Of a stretch of 64,000 bases of DNA, positions 22,135-32,891 are shown in pieces. The notes beneath the pieces are model-generated. The model did no database searches, was not told the origin of the DNA, and saw only the letters and a list, made by a program, of their open reading frames with translations. How positions within the stretch are numbered: position 1 is the stretch's first letter; every line of letters begins with the position of its first letter. Origin of the DNA: Patiria pectinifera. Its lineage: Eukaryota; Echinodermata; Asteroidea; Valvatida; Asterinidae. A program made the position numbers and the translations under genes. The stretch spans positions 8,703,281-8,767,280 of the forward strand of contig CM057144.1 in the NCBI GenBank assembly GCA_029964075.1, read 5' to 3'.

Positions 22135-22587
22135 TCAGGATGGAATATTGAGTCTACGCATTTTTATGTTTTATATTGCCCTGGCCACGTGGTAAACACA
22201 CCCGGGGCCATCTATCACCAGATCCTAGTATGGACCATAGTACGTCCTTCGGAGGGGGTGTCAGTCTTGTGATCCTACTGGAGGGGTTGAAATTTGGCGG
22301 TAAAACCCTGTGTGCTTGTGCACATTTACATAGGCTTGTGTACAAATGCACTATAAATATTGGGATTATTTCGATCACCCCTGTGACCAAAATGGAATGT
22401 CAAATGGGGTTATGTCTGTGGTTTTAACGGCTGTTTGGGGCCTGAGAGATACTCCAGACATGCAAGAGGTTAATCAGGGTGAAATGGGCTGGTTGTGAGT
22501 GTCGGGTGGCTCAAATTACATGTTGTGAAGTGGACATTCCATACAGTCACTGGATAGTAAACATTAAAGGTGCTCGCTCCAGCAAGA
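22135..22587 (+). repeat. Dispersed repeat A, copy 2 (insertion)
   Basis: Matches 4431-4870 closely. Flanks are AGCAGTTTGGTTAAT before and GGACCGCCATAATAAGG after. The uninterrupted flank occurs at 26743-26780, so the 453 bp were inserted here. No clear target duplication. Confidence 0.8.
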
Positions 22588-22680
22588 GGACCGCCATAAT
22601 AAGGAAACGCAGGCAATTGGATTTGTTTTTAATTATTTATTTGCAGCATGGGTTAATGGTGGGATCACAAACACCGCGTT
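22588..22680 (+). repeat. Repeat C (shared with 26765-27330)
   Basis: GGACCGCCATAATAAGGAAA to GGGTTAATGGTGGGATCACA is repeated at 26765, where a MITE interrupts it. It is preceded at both places by CTTCGCTTCGCTCATACGCA. It may be part of the DIRS element's non-coding repeats. Confidence 0.7.
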
Positions 22681-22959
22681 TTCACTAATAGTCTTACTTC
22701 TTCCAATCTCTTTTTTTTTTTTTTTTTTTTGAGATACCACTGAAAATTATCGTGTGAACGTCCAAAACAAAGAAATTCTGGCAATGAATTGGAATTAAAC
22801 ATTAAACTGTTCATCTTTAATTGTCCATACTGGATATCTGATCCTCCTCAACCACTCATCACCAACTTGATTCGCTGATGTTTAACAAACTCCTGGTCAA
22901 TCTGACCCCTTTTTTTTTTTTTTTTAATAAACTTTACCGGTCATCTGACCGTATCGGAT

Positions 22960-23165
22960 CGTCTGATCCTTACTTCGTCAATGCAAAATTTCAATGAATT
23001 TAAATTAATTACTGCCGACTCTCTAATCATAACTAATAAATTTAACTCATATACTGGACCCGTCACTAGGCCGTTTTGGATCATTTTATCCTATTTCGTT
23101 AATGAAGAATGTCAATGAATTTAAATTAAGTATTGCTGACTCTCTAATCATAAATAATAAATACA
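22960..23165 (+). repeat. ~120-bp tandem duplication
   Basis: TCAATGAATTTAAATTAA and GACTCTCTAATCATAA occur at 22991-23035 and again at 23112-23155 with similar linkers, an old two-copy tandem. Confidence 0.65.
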
Positions 23166-23551
23166 GGTATCACAAGTCCTAAGCTTCCCCCGACATTATT
23201 CTTAATTAATGAAATAGAAATGCACGATTTCAACAATATCCCAAATTCAAATGACAGAGGGCACTCTTCTGCCCATCTTGTGAGAAAATGATAGAATCCA
23301 ATCACGCATACCAACACGAAGCTCATTTAAATGAAAAAAGTGCCAATAAAAAAGTTGCAGTAAATAGCATTGCTCCAATGTACTGGTTTGAGTGATCCTT
23401 GCAAGGCAGGGTAGACTTTCATTAATTAATAACTTTACCTTACAAAAGTTTCCTTGTTTAAAAAGATGTTTAACTAAAACAAGACGCAATCTTGGTAATC
23501 TAACAGATAATTGCAGACCTTTGAATGCAAAGATGACAAAGAAAATGCAAA

Positions 23552-23940
23552 TTAAATGTAACATGTTTTGAAATTTCCCATGTAAAAACAGGAGTCTCTA
23601 CTTGAAAGAGGCAGAACAAGAAAACCAATATCAAATATTTGAAAAACGGGAATAAAATTGAGACAGCTTAGCATTGTAAAAGGTAGCGAAGCAATCAATT
23701 GTGAAAGGACCCTTACGAGCGTTAATGACTGAGAAAAATTCATCAGAAAGAGACACCAATCATCTGTGTCAAGAATTCTGCTGATAAAATCGGCTTGATC
23801 ATTTTTTGCTCTGGGTATCCACTCAACGTCAATGCAAATTGAATTACGGACACAAATATTGAAAATATCAACGGCCAGATTGTTTAAATTTGGTTTCATA
23901 CTCCCGGATTCGATACTTTTTGCTGCACACTGACTATATA
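23552..23940 (-). pseudogene. DIRS-like RNase H relic
   Basis: The minus strand reads SGSMKPNLNNLAVDIFNICV and then VEWIPRAKNDQADFISRILD and TDDW. This is the end of the RNase H domain in DIRS tyrosine-recombinase retrotransposons (WIPR-.N..AD.-SR). After one frameshift the sequence continues as GPFTIDCFATFYNAKL, also family-like (DRFA...N.K). It lies in line with the RT part at 25447-26462 but the connecting ~0.6 kb is replaced by an inverted-repeat element. No tyrosine recombinase was recognised downstream to 22.7 kb. Confidence 0.85.
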
Positions 23941-23984
23941 TATGTAAGTAATTTCAACTCGGAGGCATGAATCAATGGTAAAAA

Positions 23985-25310
23985 TTACGTCATCGGCTAA
24001 TTATTACATGAAAAAAATATAAATTGATAATCTTAAGAACTACAAGCACTACAGCAACAAATGTGGTATCAATTAAAGGGGACAGCAAGCTCTTTCATTT
24101 GAGTGGTATGTCATGGGGATGGAATATAGTTAAGGGTGATTTTGTGGGTTAAAAAAAAACATTTTTGGTCAAATAGGCTAAAATCATGGATTTTGGGTAG
24201 TCACATTAACACTTTGTTCAAACATGCAAACAGTATGTGGTATTGTGAGATGTTGTTTATAAGTTCAAGAGAAAAGTTCAAATTCTATGCCAAAAGAGTT
24301 TTTGTAATTGATTATTAGTATCATAAATATGTTTAAACTTGTTCCAGAGATAAGCGGAAAAGTGAGGCATCTTATAGCGAGCATCACAGTGCATCCAGAA
24401 ACCAACAATTTCAGGTGCCTTAAAGCAGGCCCCTGGCCCTGTGGCCCCACGCCGTAAGGGCTCGGAAAATAAAACAAAACATACACCACGGAATTTACTA
24501 ATTGTAAGAAAGCAGCCTTGCAACAAAAATATTTACATGCGATGTCATGCATAATGATACAATTCTTTGTCCAGAAATAAATGGAACAAAGAATGGAGTT
24601 ATATATACAGGGTTTTCGACTATTCAGTACAGTAGAAACGTTATAAGAGCAACAGTATATTCTAAACACAAAAATGAAATTAAATTGTCTTTAATGTTGA
24701 AGGGTAAAAAAAAAACGATCCATGGCTTATTCCTAACTAATATCTCAATTTTAATGTATAGGTGTGCAATAATTAGCCGATGACGTTATAATGATGTAAT
24801 AAATGGCTCTTCCCATCATCCAATTTTTGTATCCTACTTTTTTTCGAAAAGGTAAACAATGGAGATGCTTTGTAAATGGTGCTTTTGTCCACCCGTGTCA
24901 CGATTTTATCACTAAGGTACCTCACTTTTCCGCTTATCTTTGGAACAAGTTTAACCATTTAAGATACTAATAATCAATTACAAAAACTCTTTTAGCATAG
25001 AATTTGAGCCTTTCTGTCTGACTTAAAAACAACATCTCACAATACCACATACTGTTTGCATGTTAAAACAAGGTGTCAAAGTGACTACCCAAAATCCTTT
25101 TCAGCCGGAAAAGCAGGTCTTTTGACCAAAAAGGTTTTTTTTTTGACCCACAAAATCACCCTCAACTATATTCCATCCCAATGACAAACCACTCAAATGA
25201 AAGATCTTGTTGTCCCCTTAAATTTGATACCAAATTTGTTATGGAGATGCTTGCAGTTCTGAAGATTATAATTAATTTATATTTGTTCTTGTAATAATTA
25301 GCTGATGACG
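23985..25310. mobile_element. Inverted-repeat element nested in the DIRS copy
   Basis: Long arms (about 23985-24365 and 24935-25310) are reverse complements with moderate divergence, e.g. GGCTAATTATTACATG...ATAAATT outermost and CTCACTTTTCCGCTTATCT innermost. A 150-bp segment starting AATTAGCYGATGACG (24774-24925) is also directly repeated at about 25293-25445. No transposase frame. It separates the RNase H and RT parts of the DIRS element. Confidence 0.75.
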
Positions 25311-25446
25311 TCATAATGACGTCATACATGCCCTTCTCATCCAATTTTTTTCGTCCGTCTTTTTTATCATGGAGATGCTTTGGTGGAACAAATGGTGCTT
25401 TTGTCCACTGTGTAACGATCCTTAGCATTTTTGTTTCTAATGTACC

Positions 25447-26462
25447 TCATAACAAAGCGATCCGGTCGTGTTCCGAGGATTGCATCATCCAAATAGAGAG
25501 CTATTAAAATTCCGCATGACCTCCAATGAGTGACCAATGGTTCGAGAGCTTTGGTGAATATGTAAGGGCAGATGTGAGCCCGAAGGGCAAGACAGTTAAT
25601 TCGAAATATCTGTCCACGCCGTTAATGCGCCAACAAAATCCTAAATAACGTTGAGAAGCAGGGGCGATGTTGAAATGATGATACCCGATTTCAAGTCAAA
25701 AGATATCATGATATCAAGAAATTGAATAGCTGACTTCCAATCATCTAATTTAAAGTGCCTTTTTGGTATGAATTTGTTTCGGGCACTGAGATTAAGAATC
25801 AGTCTATTTTTTTTGGAAGCCAAACATGCAACAGATAAGGGGGCTGGTTACATAGGAAGACTTTTCTGAAATTCGGGATGAAGCAAGCAAATCTAAAATG
25901 GAATCTGTTACAAATTTGGCCTCGCGTAAGGCCGACTTATTATTCCGGAGAACCATCGGAGGGGGTACCTCTATGAAAGGATTACATAACCATACTCAAT
26001 GATAAACAAAATTATGTCAGGGGAACCTATATCACGCCAGAATGGAACATGTTGTTTTAATCTCCCTTTGACTGGTAAATTATCAGACTGTAAGGGTGCC
26101 ATTTGAGGGAAACAATATACCTTAAGAACGTCATCAAACTTCTTGCAAACATTGTCTCTACTGTGCCTTGGGCAATGTTGAGGTGTTGCTAGTACTGGCG
26201 GTATCAAACGGCCCTGTCGAGGCGGTTCCATGCTGGCTTGCAATGCTCTCTGCATCTGGTAAGATGGGGCGTGCCATGACCAGAATGGTAGTCTGTACCC
26301 GGTGAAAGGGACGGCTGGGGTAGATCTTGCCTGGGTCCGGACCGCAGCACGACTCAAAGCACGACTCAAAAGACGACATGCCTGAAAAACAAATTTCGGA
26401 ACGAGAGAGAAAAGGAGCGACCACAAAAAAATACCGAAAATTAAAAATATGTATATGTACAT
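25447..26462 (-). pseudogene. DIRS-like gag end / reverse transcriptase relic
   Basis: From 26462 down the minus strand shows VKGRLKQHVPFWRDIGSPDI and GYVI, then after a shift PPPMVLRNNKSALREAKFVT, LILNLSARNKFIPKRHFKLD and FDLKSG. Further on come LTVLPFGLTSA, a one-base shift, YIFTKALEPLVTHWRS and ALYLDDA. The order GRL..FW, PPP..NNKSAL, RLIL.L, FDLKSG, PFGL..AP, YLDD is that of DIRS-type RT. The catalytic YLDDA box lies at about 25482-25496. At least three frameshifts make it inactive. The leader has a splice-acceptor-like TTTGTTTTTCAG just before 26380. Confidence 0.88.
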
Positions 26463-26490
26463 TATTCACTTGGCCCGGGGATCGGGACGG

Positions 26491-26721
26491 CACCAAGTCA
26501 AGTTGGAATAACGCAAGGATGCAGGATATACGTACTCGGTGTGTGTGAGTTCACCTGAATGGGGAGGCTGAGAAAGCGCTTCATTTATATAGAGATACGC
26601 TTGAATAACGTGGACAATCAAAGACATGGTATGGGTGCGGTGTTAAGCTTACAAGGAATGCAGATGATGCAAATTAGAGCCTGCATATGGCGGGCCAAAC
26701 AAACAAAACTAAATTTTCAAG
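26491..26721 (-). repeat. Direct repeat flanking the gag segment, copy 1
   Basis: Matches 27934-28140 in the same orientation (CAAGTTGGAATAACG, GTGTGTGAGTTCACCTGAAT, CATATGGCGGGCCAAACAAA). Copy 1 contains an extra 27-base piece near 26612-26640. The two copies flank the gag-like frame, like leaders of two related insertions or a split terminal repeat. Confidence 0.8.
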
Positions 26722-26764
26722 CTACTTCGCTTCGCTCATACGCATGAAAAGCAGTTTAGTATTA

Positions 26765-27335
26765 ATGGACCGCCATAATAAGGAAACGGAGGCAATTGGA
26801 TTTGTTTCTAATTTTTTATTTGCAGCATGGGTTAATGTAAACCCAAAATGTGGCCTATTTACTGGACTGCGTCCGTAAACATAGGCCACACATCCACCAT
26901 GTACAAAAACGTGTCGACGGAGCCAAATTTTGATCTTCACATTTAGGCTTACTTTGTAGGGTTTTTTTTGCTTTAGAAGCATTCTCACCCTCTATATAGG
27001 CTAATCAGAAAGTGCTGCCTTTTTCAGATGTCTAATTTTTGTGAAATTTCATGTTGAAATTTTGATACGAAAACGTGTAAAAATGAATCTGGAAATTTCA
27101 CGAAAAATGGACATCTGAAAAAGGCAGCACTTTCTGATTAGCCTATATAGAGGGTGAGAATGCTTCTAAAGCAAAAAAAAACCTACAAAGTAAGCCTAAA
27201 TGTGAAAATTAAAATTTGGCTCCGTCGACACGTTTTTGTACATGGTGGATGTGTGGCCTATGTTTAACGGAGGCAGTCCAGTAAATAGGCCACATTTATG
27301 GGGTTAATGGTGGGATCACAAACAGCTAATGAAAT
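26765..27335 (+). repeat. Repeat C copy interrupted by a MITE
   Basis: GGACCGCCATAATAAGGAAA starts at 26759-26765 and resumes after 27301 with GGTTAATGGTGGGATCACAA. It is the filled counterpart of 22588-22680. Confidence 0.75.
26838..27301. mobile_element. Long-armed MITE with 8-9 bp target duplication
   Basis: Arms of about 210 bp (26838-27050 and 27090-27301) are near-perfect reverse complements, with outer word AATGTGGCCTATTTACTGGA. It is flanked by GGGTTAATG on both sides (26829-26837, 27301-27309). The paralogous uninterrupted site at 22650-22658 has GGGTTAATG once. Eight bases would fit hAT, nine a Mutator-like enzyme. High arm identity implies a recent insertion. No coding capacity. 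Confidence 0.92.
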
Positions 27336-27359
27336 TTGACAAAGTATTAGGTGGGGAAT

Positions 27360-27890
27360 GGAACAACTCGTTTACAATACCTCAAAACAGATAACGATCA
27401 GGATGACCGAATGCAGGCTTCGAATTCGAACCACTCTGCTGGAGTTGCGGAGATTCATTACGCATTTCGATGTCCTTCAGGGCGGCTTCCTCGGCGGCCA
27501 AACCCTTCATGTGTTGCTCGGCGGACAACTTTTCGGCGTTTCTCTTGTCCAGGTGGGAAATAGTTCCCCAGCCAGCCTTGCTGGAGTCGGCAATTCGAAT
27601 TTTGTTGCTTTCTGTCCGGCGAGGAGGTCTACACTTTCTCGGAGAGCTTGTAAAACTGCTTCGGTGTTATTTTCGGTCGTAGGAGCGGATTGAATTTTGT
27701 ATAGTAGAAGCTCCAACTGTCCACAAAACTCAAACTGAGCGATGTTGTCCTTTGCCTCCAACTTGAGTTTCAGCTCTTTCAAGGCAGTGGAGTCATCTAC
27801 TGGCTTGGAAATCGCGCTGAACTTAGCGTCGAAATAATCTTTGAATTTGTCGAAAATTTCAGTTTGAACATTGTCACTTGAAGTAGACAT
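27360..27890 (-). pseudogene. DIRS-like gag relic
   Basis: From ATG at 27890 the minus strand gives a 127-codon frame rich in Glu/Lys/Leu (DNIAQFEFCGQLELLLYKIQ, then LRESVDLLAGQKATKFEL). This resembles the QF.FN...E..L...LL..RQK.IK pattern of DIRS Gag proteins. A frame change near 27580 continues it as DSSKAGWGTISHLDKRNAEK. The ending is broken at about 27400. It is upstream of, and in the same orientation as, the RT and RNase H parts, with a MITE and a direct repeat between them. Confidence 0.65.
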
Positions 27891-27933
27891 ACCTTAGAAC
27901 AAGGCAAGTATAGACCTAGTCAGTTCAGAAAAG

Positions 27934-28140
27934 CACCAAATCAAGTTGGAATAACGCGCAAAGATGCAGGATATACGTATGTATATACGGTGTGTGTGAG
28001 TTCACCTGAATGGGGAGGCTGGGAAAGCGCTTCATTTGTATAGAGATACGCTTGAATAACTAAGCTTACAAGGAATGCAGATTATGCAAATTAGAGCCCA
28101 CATATGGCGGGCCAAACAAACAAAACAAAATTTTTCAAGT
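27934..28140 (-). repeat. Direct repeat flanking the gag segment, copy 2
   Basis: Partner of 26491-26721, directly 5' of the gag start on the minus strand, as expected for a leader or terminal repeat of the retroelement. Confidence 0.8.
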
Positions 28141-29212
28141 GATGCAGCAACCCAGACTTGGTCAATCTGCTGGTTTGTTCCACGTTTGTACAGTCTATGG
28201 ACATTAATTTTCGCTGTGGCTTCTACCGATTTCGGTAGAAGCCAATCATATCACAATATTTCAGGTAATGAGCGTTTTTATTCTTAAAAACGCGCGCAGG
28301 TTGTTTTGGGTTAAGATCGCGCAAGGCATGATGGGAAACAACATGGCGCAGCAAGATCGTTCCCATGGGGAACGAAGTTCCATGTTTTCGTTGCAGTTTT
28401 TGCAGTTGACTGAGCGACCATTGTAGGCGGTCGACTGAGCAACCTTACTGCAGGGCGATACCATTGTCCAATAGGGATAAATATCTGCGCTTCTTTTTGC
28501 AGCTTTTTCGAGAACCACTCGCCACTTTCTCAAAAACTCTGCAAGCATGCAAACAATACCAGCGGCAAAGCATTTGCACTTCCCGAACATGCACATTTTA
28601 GACGGGCACTGCACTAGTAAATTTCCCCGTTCCGTCAAGGACGCTCTACGTGCGTTACGCGTACCTAAATTCCCGTAGGGTTGTGCACAACACGTATTTT
28701 TATGTCGGTAAAAGTAACATTTTTGACCAGCAGTTATCAGGTCTCCAACGAAATTCAATATGCATTATCGAGCTGGATATTCAACTCAAAGGTTGCTCCA
28801 TTTTGCCCTCGTATTCATTTTTCGTTTCAAAATGGTGGTGCACGTTGCCCAAAAAATCTCCAAACAAAATCACTCTTATCTTTATGCTCGTGTATAAAAA
28901 AATATTGTTTAAACAATAAAACAAAGGAAAACGTAGAATGTAAAAAAACTGCTTTAAATTACCGTTGAATTATTTAAGATTAAATTTGTTAAATGTTCCA
29001 ATGGAGGTTTTTAGAGATTCGTGTTAATACCCGCCACCAATAACTATTATCCTTTTCGGATGAGAACAATGTTCTTTGGATTACACTTTATATAGGGTCT
29101 AATGACAATAATATTGCCCCTGAAAACTTGAAGATGCGTTTTAAGAATGAAGTAAATTACACGCCCATAATGTTCCTTCTGAATGCATTGGCGGATTCAA
29201 ACCTTATGAGAG
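28141..29212. other. Unassigned stretch with one 165-codon minus-strand frame
   Basis: A minus-strand frame from 28758 to 28261 is open for 165 codons and Cys-rich in its middle (CPSKMCMFGKCKCF). I recognise no family. The DNA is GC-richer than its neighbours, which can keep frames open by chance. No splice sites or promoter support coding. The sequence CTTCTACCGATTTCGGTAGAAG (28220-28241) is a perfect hairpin. Confidence 0.3.
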
Positions 29213-29221
29213 GATGGGTTG

Positions 29222-29732
29222 CAACCTCGTCCCCAGGGTGTCGAGCAGTACGCGCCCACCACGCCCACCACTACCCGCTGGTATTGATTCATTTGATGTG
29301 ATTAAGATTTTGCATGTATTGCAAATAGGAACAGTCTGGTGCCTGGATATGCGTTACAACATTAGCGTTTGTTTTTGTATGCGGTGTCTGGGGTAAAAAC
29401 AGAGTCAATTCGTAGCAGGCAGCGCAGCAGGCGCGGCGGTTAAATTACGATTTTTGAAATCAATCAAACAACGACGATATTATCACAGCAGTATCATTTT
29501 TTTTCATTTCATATATGCCCAAGAAAAAAAGGAAAAATTAGTTTTTTTGAAGGCGTGGACGATGATCGCGAAAACACGTACTGCGCGTTGTGAATATAGC
29601 ACAGCATGCACGATAAAAATCCATTACTAGCCAATTGCGGTATCCAATCAGGATACAGGAAGAAAGTTTCCTATCCAGGGTTTACTATTGGAAACGCGGT
29701 TGGAAATAAAGTAAGCACTGGGGACGAGGTTG
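29222..29732. mobile_element. MITE with exact 9-bp target duplication
   Basis: Ends CAACCTCGTCCCCAG and CTGGGGACGAGGTTG are exact reverse complements over 15 bases. Immediately outside both ends is GATGGGTTG (29213-29221 and 29733-29741). Nine-base duplications are typical of Mutator-like elements. The 511-bp interior has no transposase. A terminus of the same family lies at 2323-2363. Confidence 0.9.
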
Positions 29733-30289
29733 GATGGGTTGAGGGGTACGGATGATGATGGGTGTGTGTGTGTTTGCCATTTCGAAAAAGCATCGGGGAT
29801 ATTTGACCTAAATTTTACGCTAAGAGCGGTGGCGCCACCAGGCTGGGGGGGGGACATTTGTAGATTGCAACATTATGGAGATCGGGAAAGCTGATAAAAG
29901 CAAAATCGGGACGGTGAACATTATTTATTGCAATTAACGGGCAACAAAATCACGGCTACTCATGGGGACACGAGGTAGGAAAACCGTATGAACATTTTTT
30001 TGTCTAAACACTTAAACAGCTGAATGCAAGTTGTTCTTTTTTTTAGCAACGCGCACCAGCTTTTTAAAACGGAAAATGAATACGAAGAATATAATGGACG
30101 AAACCTCTACATGAACATGCAGCTTGATGACCCATTTTGAATTTTGTTGGGGAAATAACTACTACAGGTCAAAAATAGTATTATGCGGACATAAAAATAT
30201 ACCTTTCCATACAAACCTACTTTTACAAACCAACTTTTGCCCCACGCGCTGAAAAATGGCGCCGCCCATGGCAGGACGCACGTCTGTGC

Positions 30290-31200
30290 GCACTGCCGAT
30301 CTAGTCTTCGCTCTAACATTTGATGACGTCTCCTGTAATATGTTTGTACAATACTGCCTAGGCAGACACTCGTTGAAAGCAAGTTCGCATCTTCTGCCAA
30401 TTTCAAATCATAAGGCACTTCCGGTTTCGACCGGAAGGAAGGGTCACGTGAGTTTGCTACTTGATACCACAAATAAAGACCCTGCAATATTGTATCGATT
30501 GCCATAAAGAATTAAATCAAATCTGTAGCGGTTGATTTTACATTGATTTTCAAAGATTAAATCTAGAAATCTTTGATTGCTTGTAATACAACACTTGATG
30601 ACGTCATTATGACATCATTACCGGGAACCTCCAGAGCTATATTTACTGTGTGTATACAGCCAAATCTTGATTATATCTATCACGGTATATTTTCTAGCAA
30701 TTTTTAAAGATTTAAAGGTCTTTTTATTGTAACTTCCGGTCTGACGACGTAATCATTTTTTTTTTCGCGCACAGGTGTTGTCTGCATTATGGTCATCATG
30801 CACATTAATTTTGAAGCGATTACCGCAAACTTCGCCACAGACATCAAGTAAAAATGCGTTTTGGACGTTTTTTTAACCTGCCGCTAGAGGGCGTCCCAAC
30901 TCTTCATGGCGTCACCCATTACTTTTTTGGAAAGGCCAATCAAGGCAGACACCTACATCGTTAAAAGCAAATTCATATCTTTTTCCACTTTCAAATTATT
31001 AGGCCCTTCCAGTTTCGACCGGAAGGAAGGGTCACGTGATTTTACACGCACAAGATAAAATGAAGAGCATGTATTATCATGTCGATTCCCGCAAATTTCA
31101 AGTTCAAGGATCAAAATCCATCAAATTATGTAAACAAAGAAACATTTGAAGTACATTTTAATGACATCTAATGACCCGCATACATGACCTTTGACCTCAG
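30290..31200 (+). repeat. ~580-bp tandem repeat family (GACCGGAAGGAAGGGTCACGTG)
   Basis: The marker CGACCGGAAGGAAGGGTCAC occurs at about 30438 and 31016, 578 bp apart. Related arrays lie at 41.4-42.2 and 50.8-52.4 kb and inverted at 53.5 kb. Each unit has ATCGTTGAAAGCAAGTTCAT, TGATTTTCAAAGATTAAAT, one or more TGACGTCA words and a CCGCTAGAGGGCG motif (here 30881-30893). No coding capacity. Confidence 0.8.
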
Positions 31201-32125
31201 TAATCCAATTAAGAATTTTGTCTTCCCACCCAAGGGCATTGCATCCACGGAGGCATAAAAACACATGCTAAATTAGAGTTAAAAAGATTGGAACATATTT
31301 TTTGAAAACCTAATGTATTTTCTACAAACCTAACATGTTTCGATTCGGATGCATTTTCAAATGAAATTTTACAAACCTAACATGTTTTTACAAACCTAAC
31401 TTTTCGTTACAAACTTATCAGGAACGGGAACCAAACTGTATGGAAAATTAAACTGCACCCTTGATGTCATCCTATGGGCTCCGTACACAAGTACTCTTCA
31501 ATGGCCAAAAAAAGGACAGCCTCGACTCAATGGACGCGTGCACGTTCATTCACTAACCCCTGGCTGTGAGGAATGCACAAGTGACGCTGACCGGCTATTA
31601 AGGGTGTACTGCACGCGTATTTCAAAACCTGCACGCCCAGCGTATAATGCACTCGTACGTTCCTGAACGTCATGCCACATCACGTACGCACTTGTGCACC
31701 ACTTTTTTCCCGCGTGTGTACGGGGCCAACAGATTCTGAAATCGTACAGACGACAGATGGCGAAATTCCGCACCCGTTGATCAGGCGAAAACAATATTTC
31801 ACATAATTTCCATAAGTCACAGACGTCCTAAACTCATGAAAATTTCTGAGAACATTAAATATGAATTTTACAATTCAAATTATGGGCTGAGATTGTTCAA
31901 ATGTAATTGATTCTGAAAAAAAGAAGAGATTTTAAGAGAAAACTGCAAACGAAATATTCTTTGCAGTTTTTAACTTTTTGTTTTTAACTTTACTTTATAT
32001 TTTTATGCTTTCTCATTAAGCCTGTAAATCTATACATGCTTTTCTTCACCATGTTAGACTTGTCTGAGTCTAATGTTTTCCGCTTGGTCTGTCATCTCTT
32101 TTTTTTCTGTGGGTTTATCATTGCC
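31201..32125. other. 3' flank of the minus-strand charged gene
   Basis: No exon recognised. Repeated TTTACAAACCTAACATG words occur near 31315-31395. The part next to 32126 probably holds the 3' UTR of the minus-strand gene; only weak polyadenylation variants were seen. Confidence 0.35.
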
Positions 32126-32609
32126 TCAATCTTTGGCCAAGTCACTTTCCCCTTTGTTCCAACATCTGTCAGTGTTACTGCTGCAACCCTTGGATGATTC
32201 GCTGCTCCCTGGTTTGCTAGAACTGCTAGTCTGATCAACCTCTCTATCTCGGGGTCTGTACTCCATGCCTCCCTCTCGTCTCGATGGTCTCTGATCCCAT
32301 CCCCTTGCACCCTGTCCATCTCTCTGGTTTCTCTCCTCTTTCAATTGGTCCTCCTTCCCCCTGCCTTTACCTCCCCCTCTGCCTTTGGTAGAGGCTCCCT
32401 CTCTGCCTCCACCCGAATATTTGCTATCTCTTCCGGCATCTCTTTTGTCATTGCCAGTCTTTGTCCTGTCTGACTGATATGCTGGCTGGGCTTCTGCATC
32501 CCGTGACCTGTGACCTTTGGTCTTGTCCCTTGGTTCCTTCACATCTTGGCATTTAAAAACTGATGGTCTCTGTCCCGGCTGGTACAGGGCCATTGTTGGC
32601 CGGTCCTGT
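32126..32609 (-). CDS. Charged low-complexity gene, last visible exon
   Basis: Begins after the acceptor CATGTCACAG in phase 0, matching the phase-0 donor of the exon at 33689. The product is rich in Arg, Lys, Asp, Glu, Gly and Ser. It opens with DRPTMALYQPGQRPSVF, which resembles exon-junction-complex-binding motifs of SMG6/EST1A and R3HCC1-type proteins (RP-x-x-x-x-Y-x-PG-x-R). The frame ends at TGA, 32126-32128. An overlapping minus frame is open to 32092 and reads TDPEIERLIRLAVLANQGAA, more globular in composition; if a one-base shift or alternative splice is real, the true C-terminus would be that one. Function unknown. Confidence 0.55.
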
Positions 32610-32891
32610 GACATGACCAAATATGTGAATGGTTACTGATTGAAAACAAGCTGCAACAAGCATTTACAGAGATGCAACTGTGAAGTATCTAATCACTGGC
32701 TCAACGACTCACTCAGATGAACAGTGAACATCCAGTTGACTATTGCTATGACTTCTATGCAAGGGTCAATTAATTTAAATAGACTACATGCATATATATG
32801 TACTGTGTTCCACATAAGTGTGTACTTTAGAACTACAATCCCGGACAACAGGGTTGAGACACTTCCTTAGCCTCCCATGGTCACCCACTCT

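Noticed and set aside
24060-25220. TTAA-flanked Kolobok/T2 element starting TTAAAGGGGACAGCAAG
   Set aside because: The inverted similarity continues outward past both TTAA words, so they are not the true ends.
28261-28758. 165-codon Cys-rich frame as a gene
   Set aside because: No family resemblance, no promoter or splice support, and locally higher GC content explains the open frame; listed only as unassigned.
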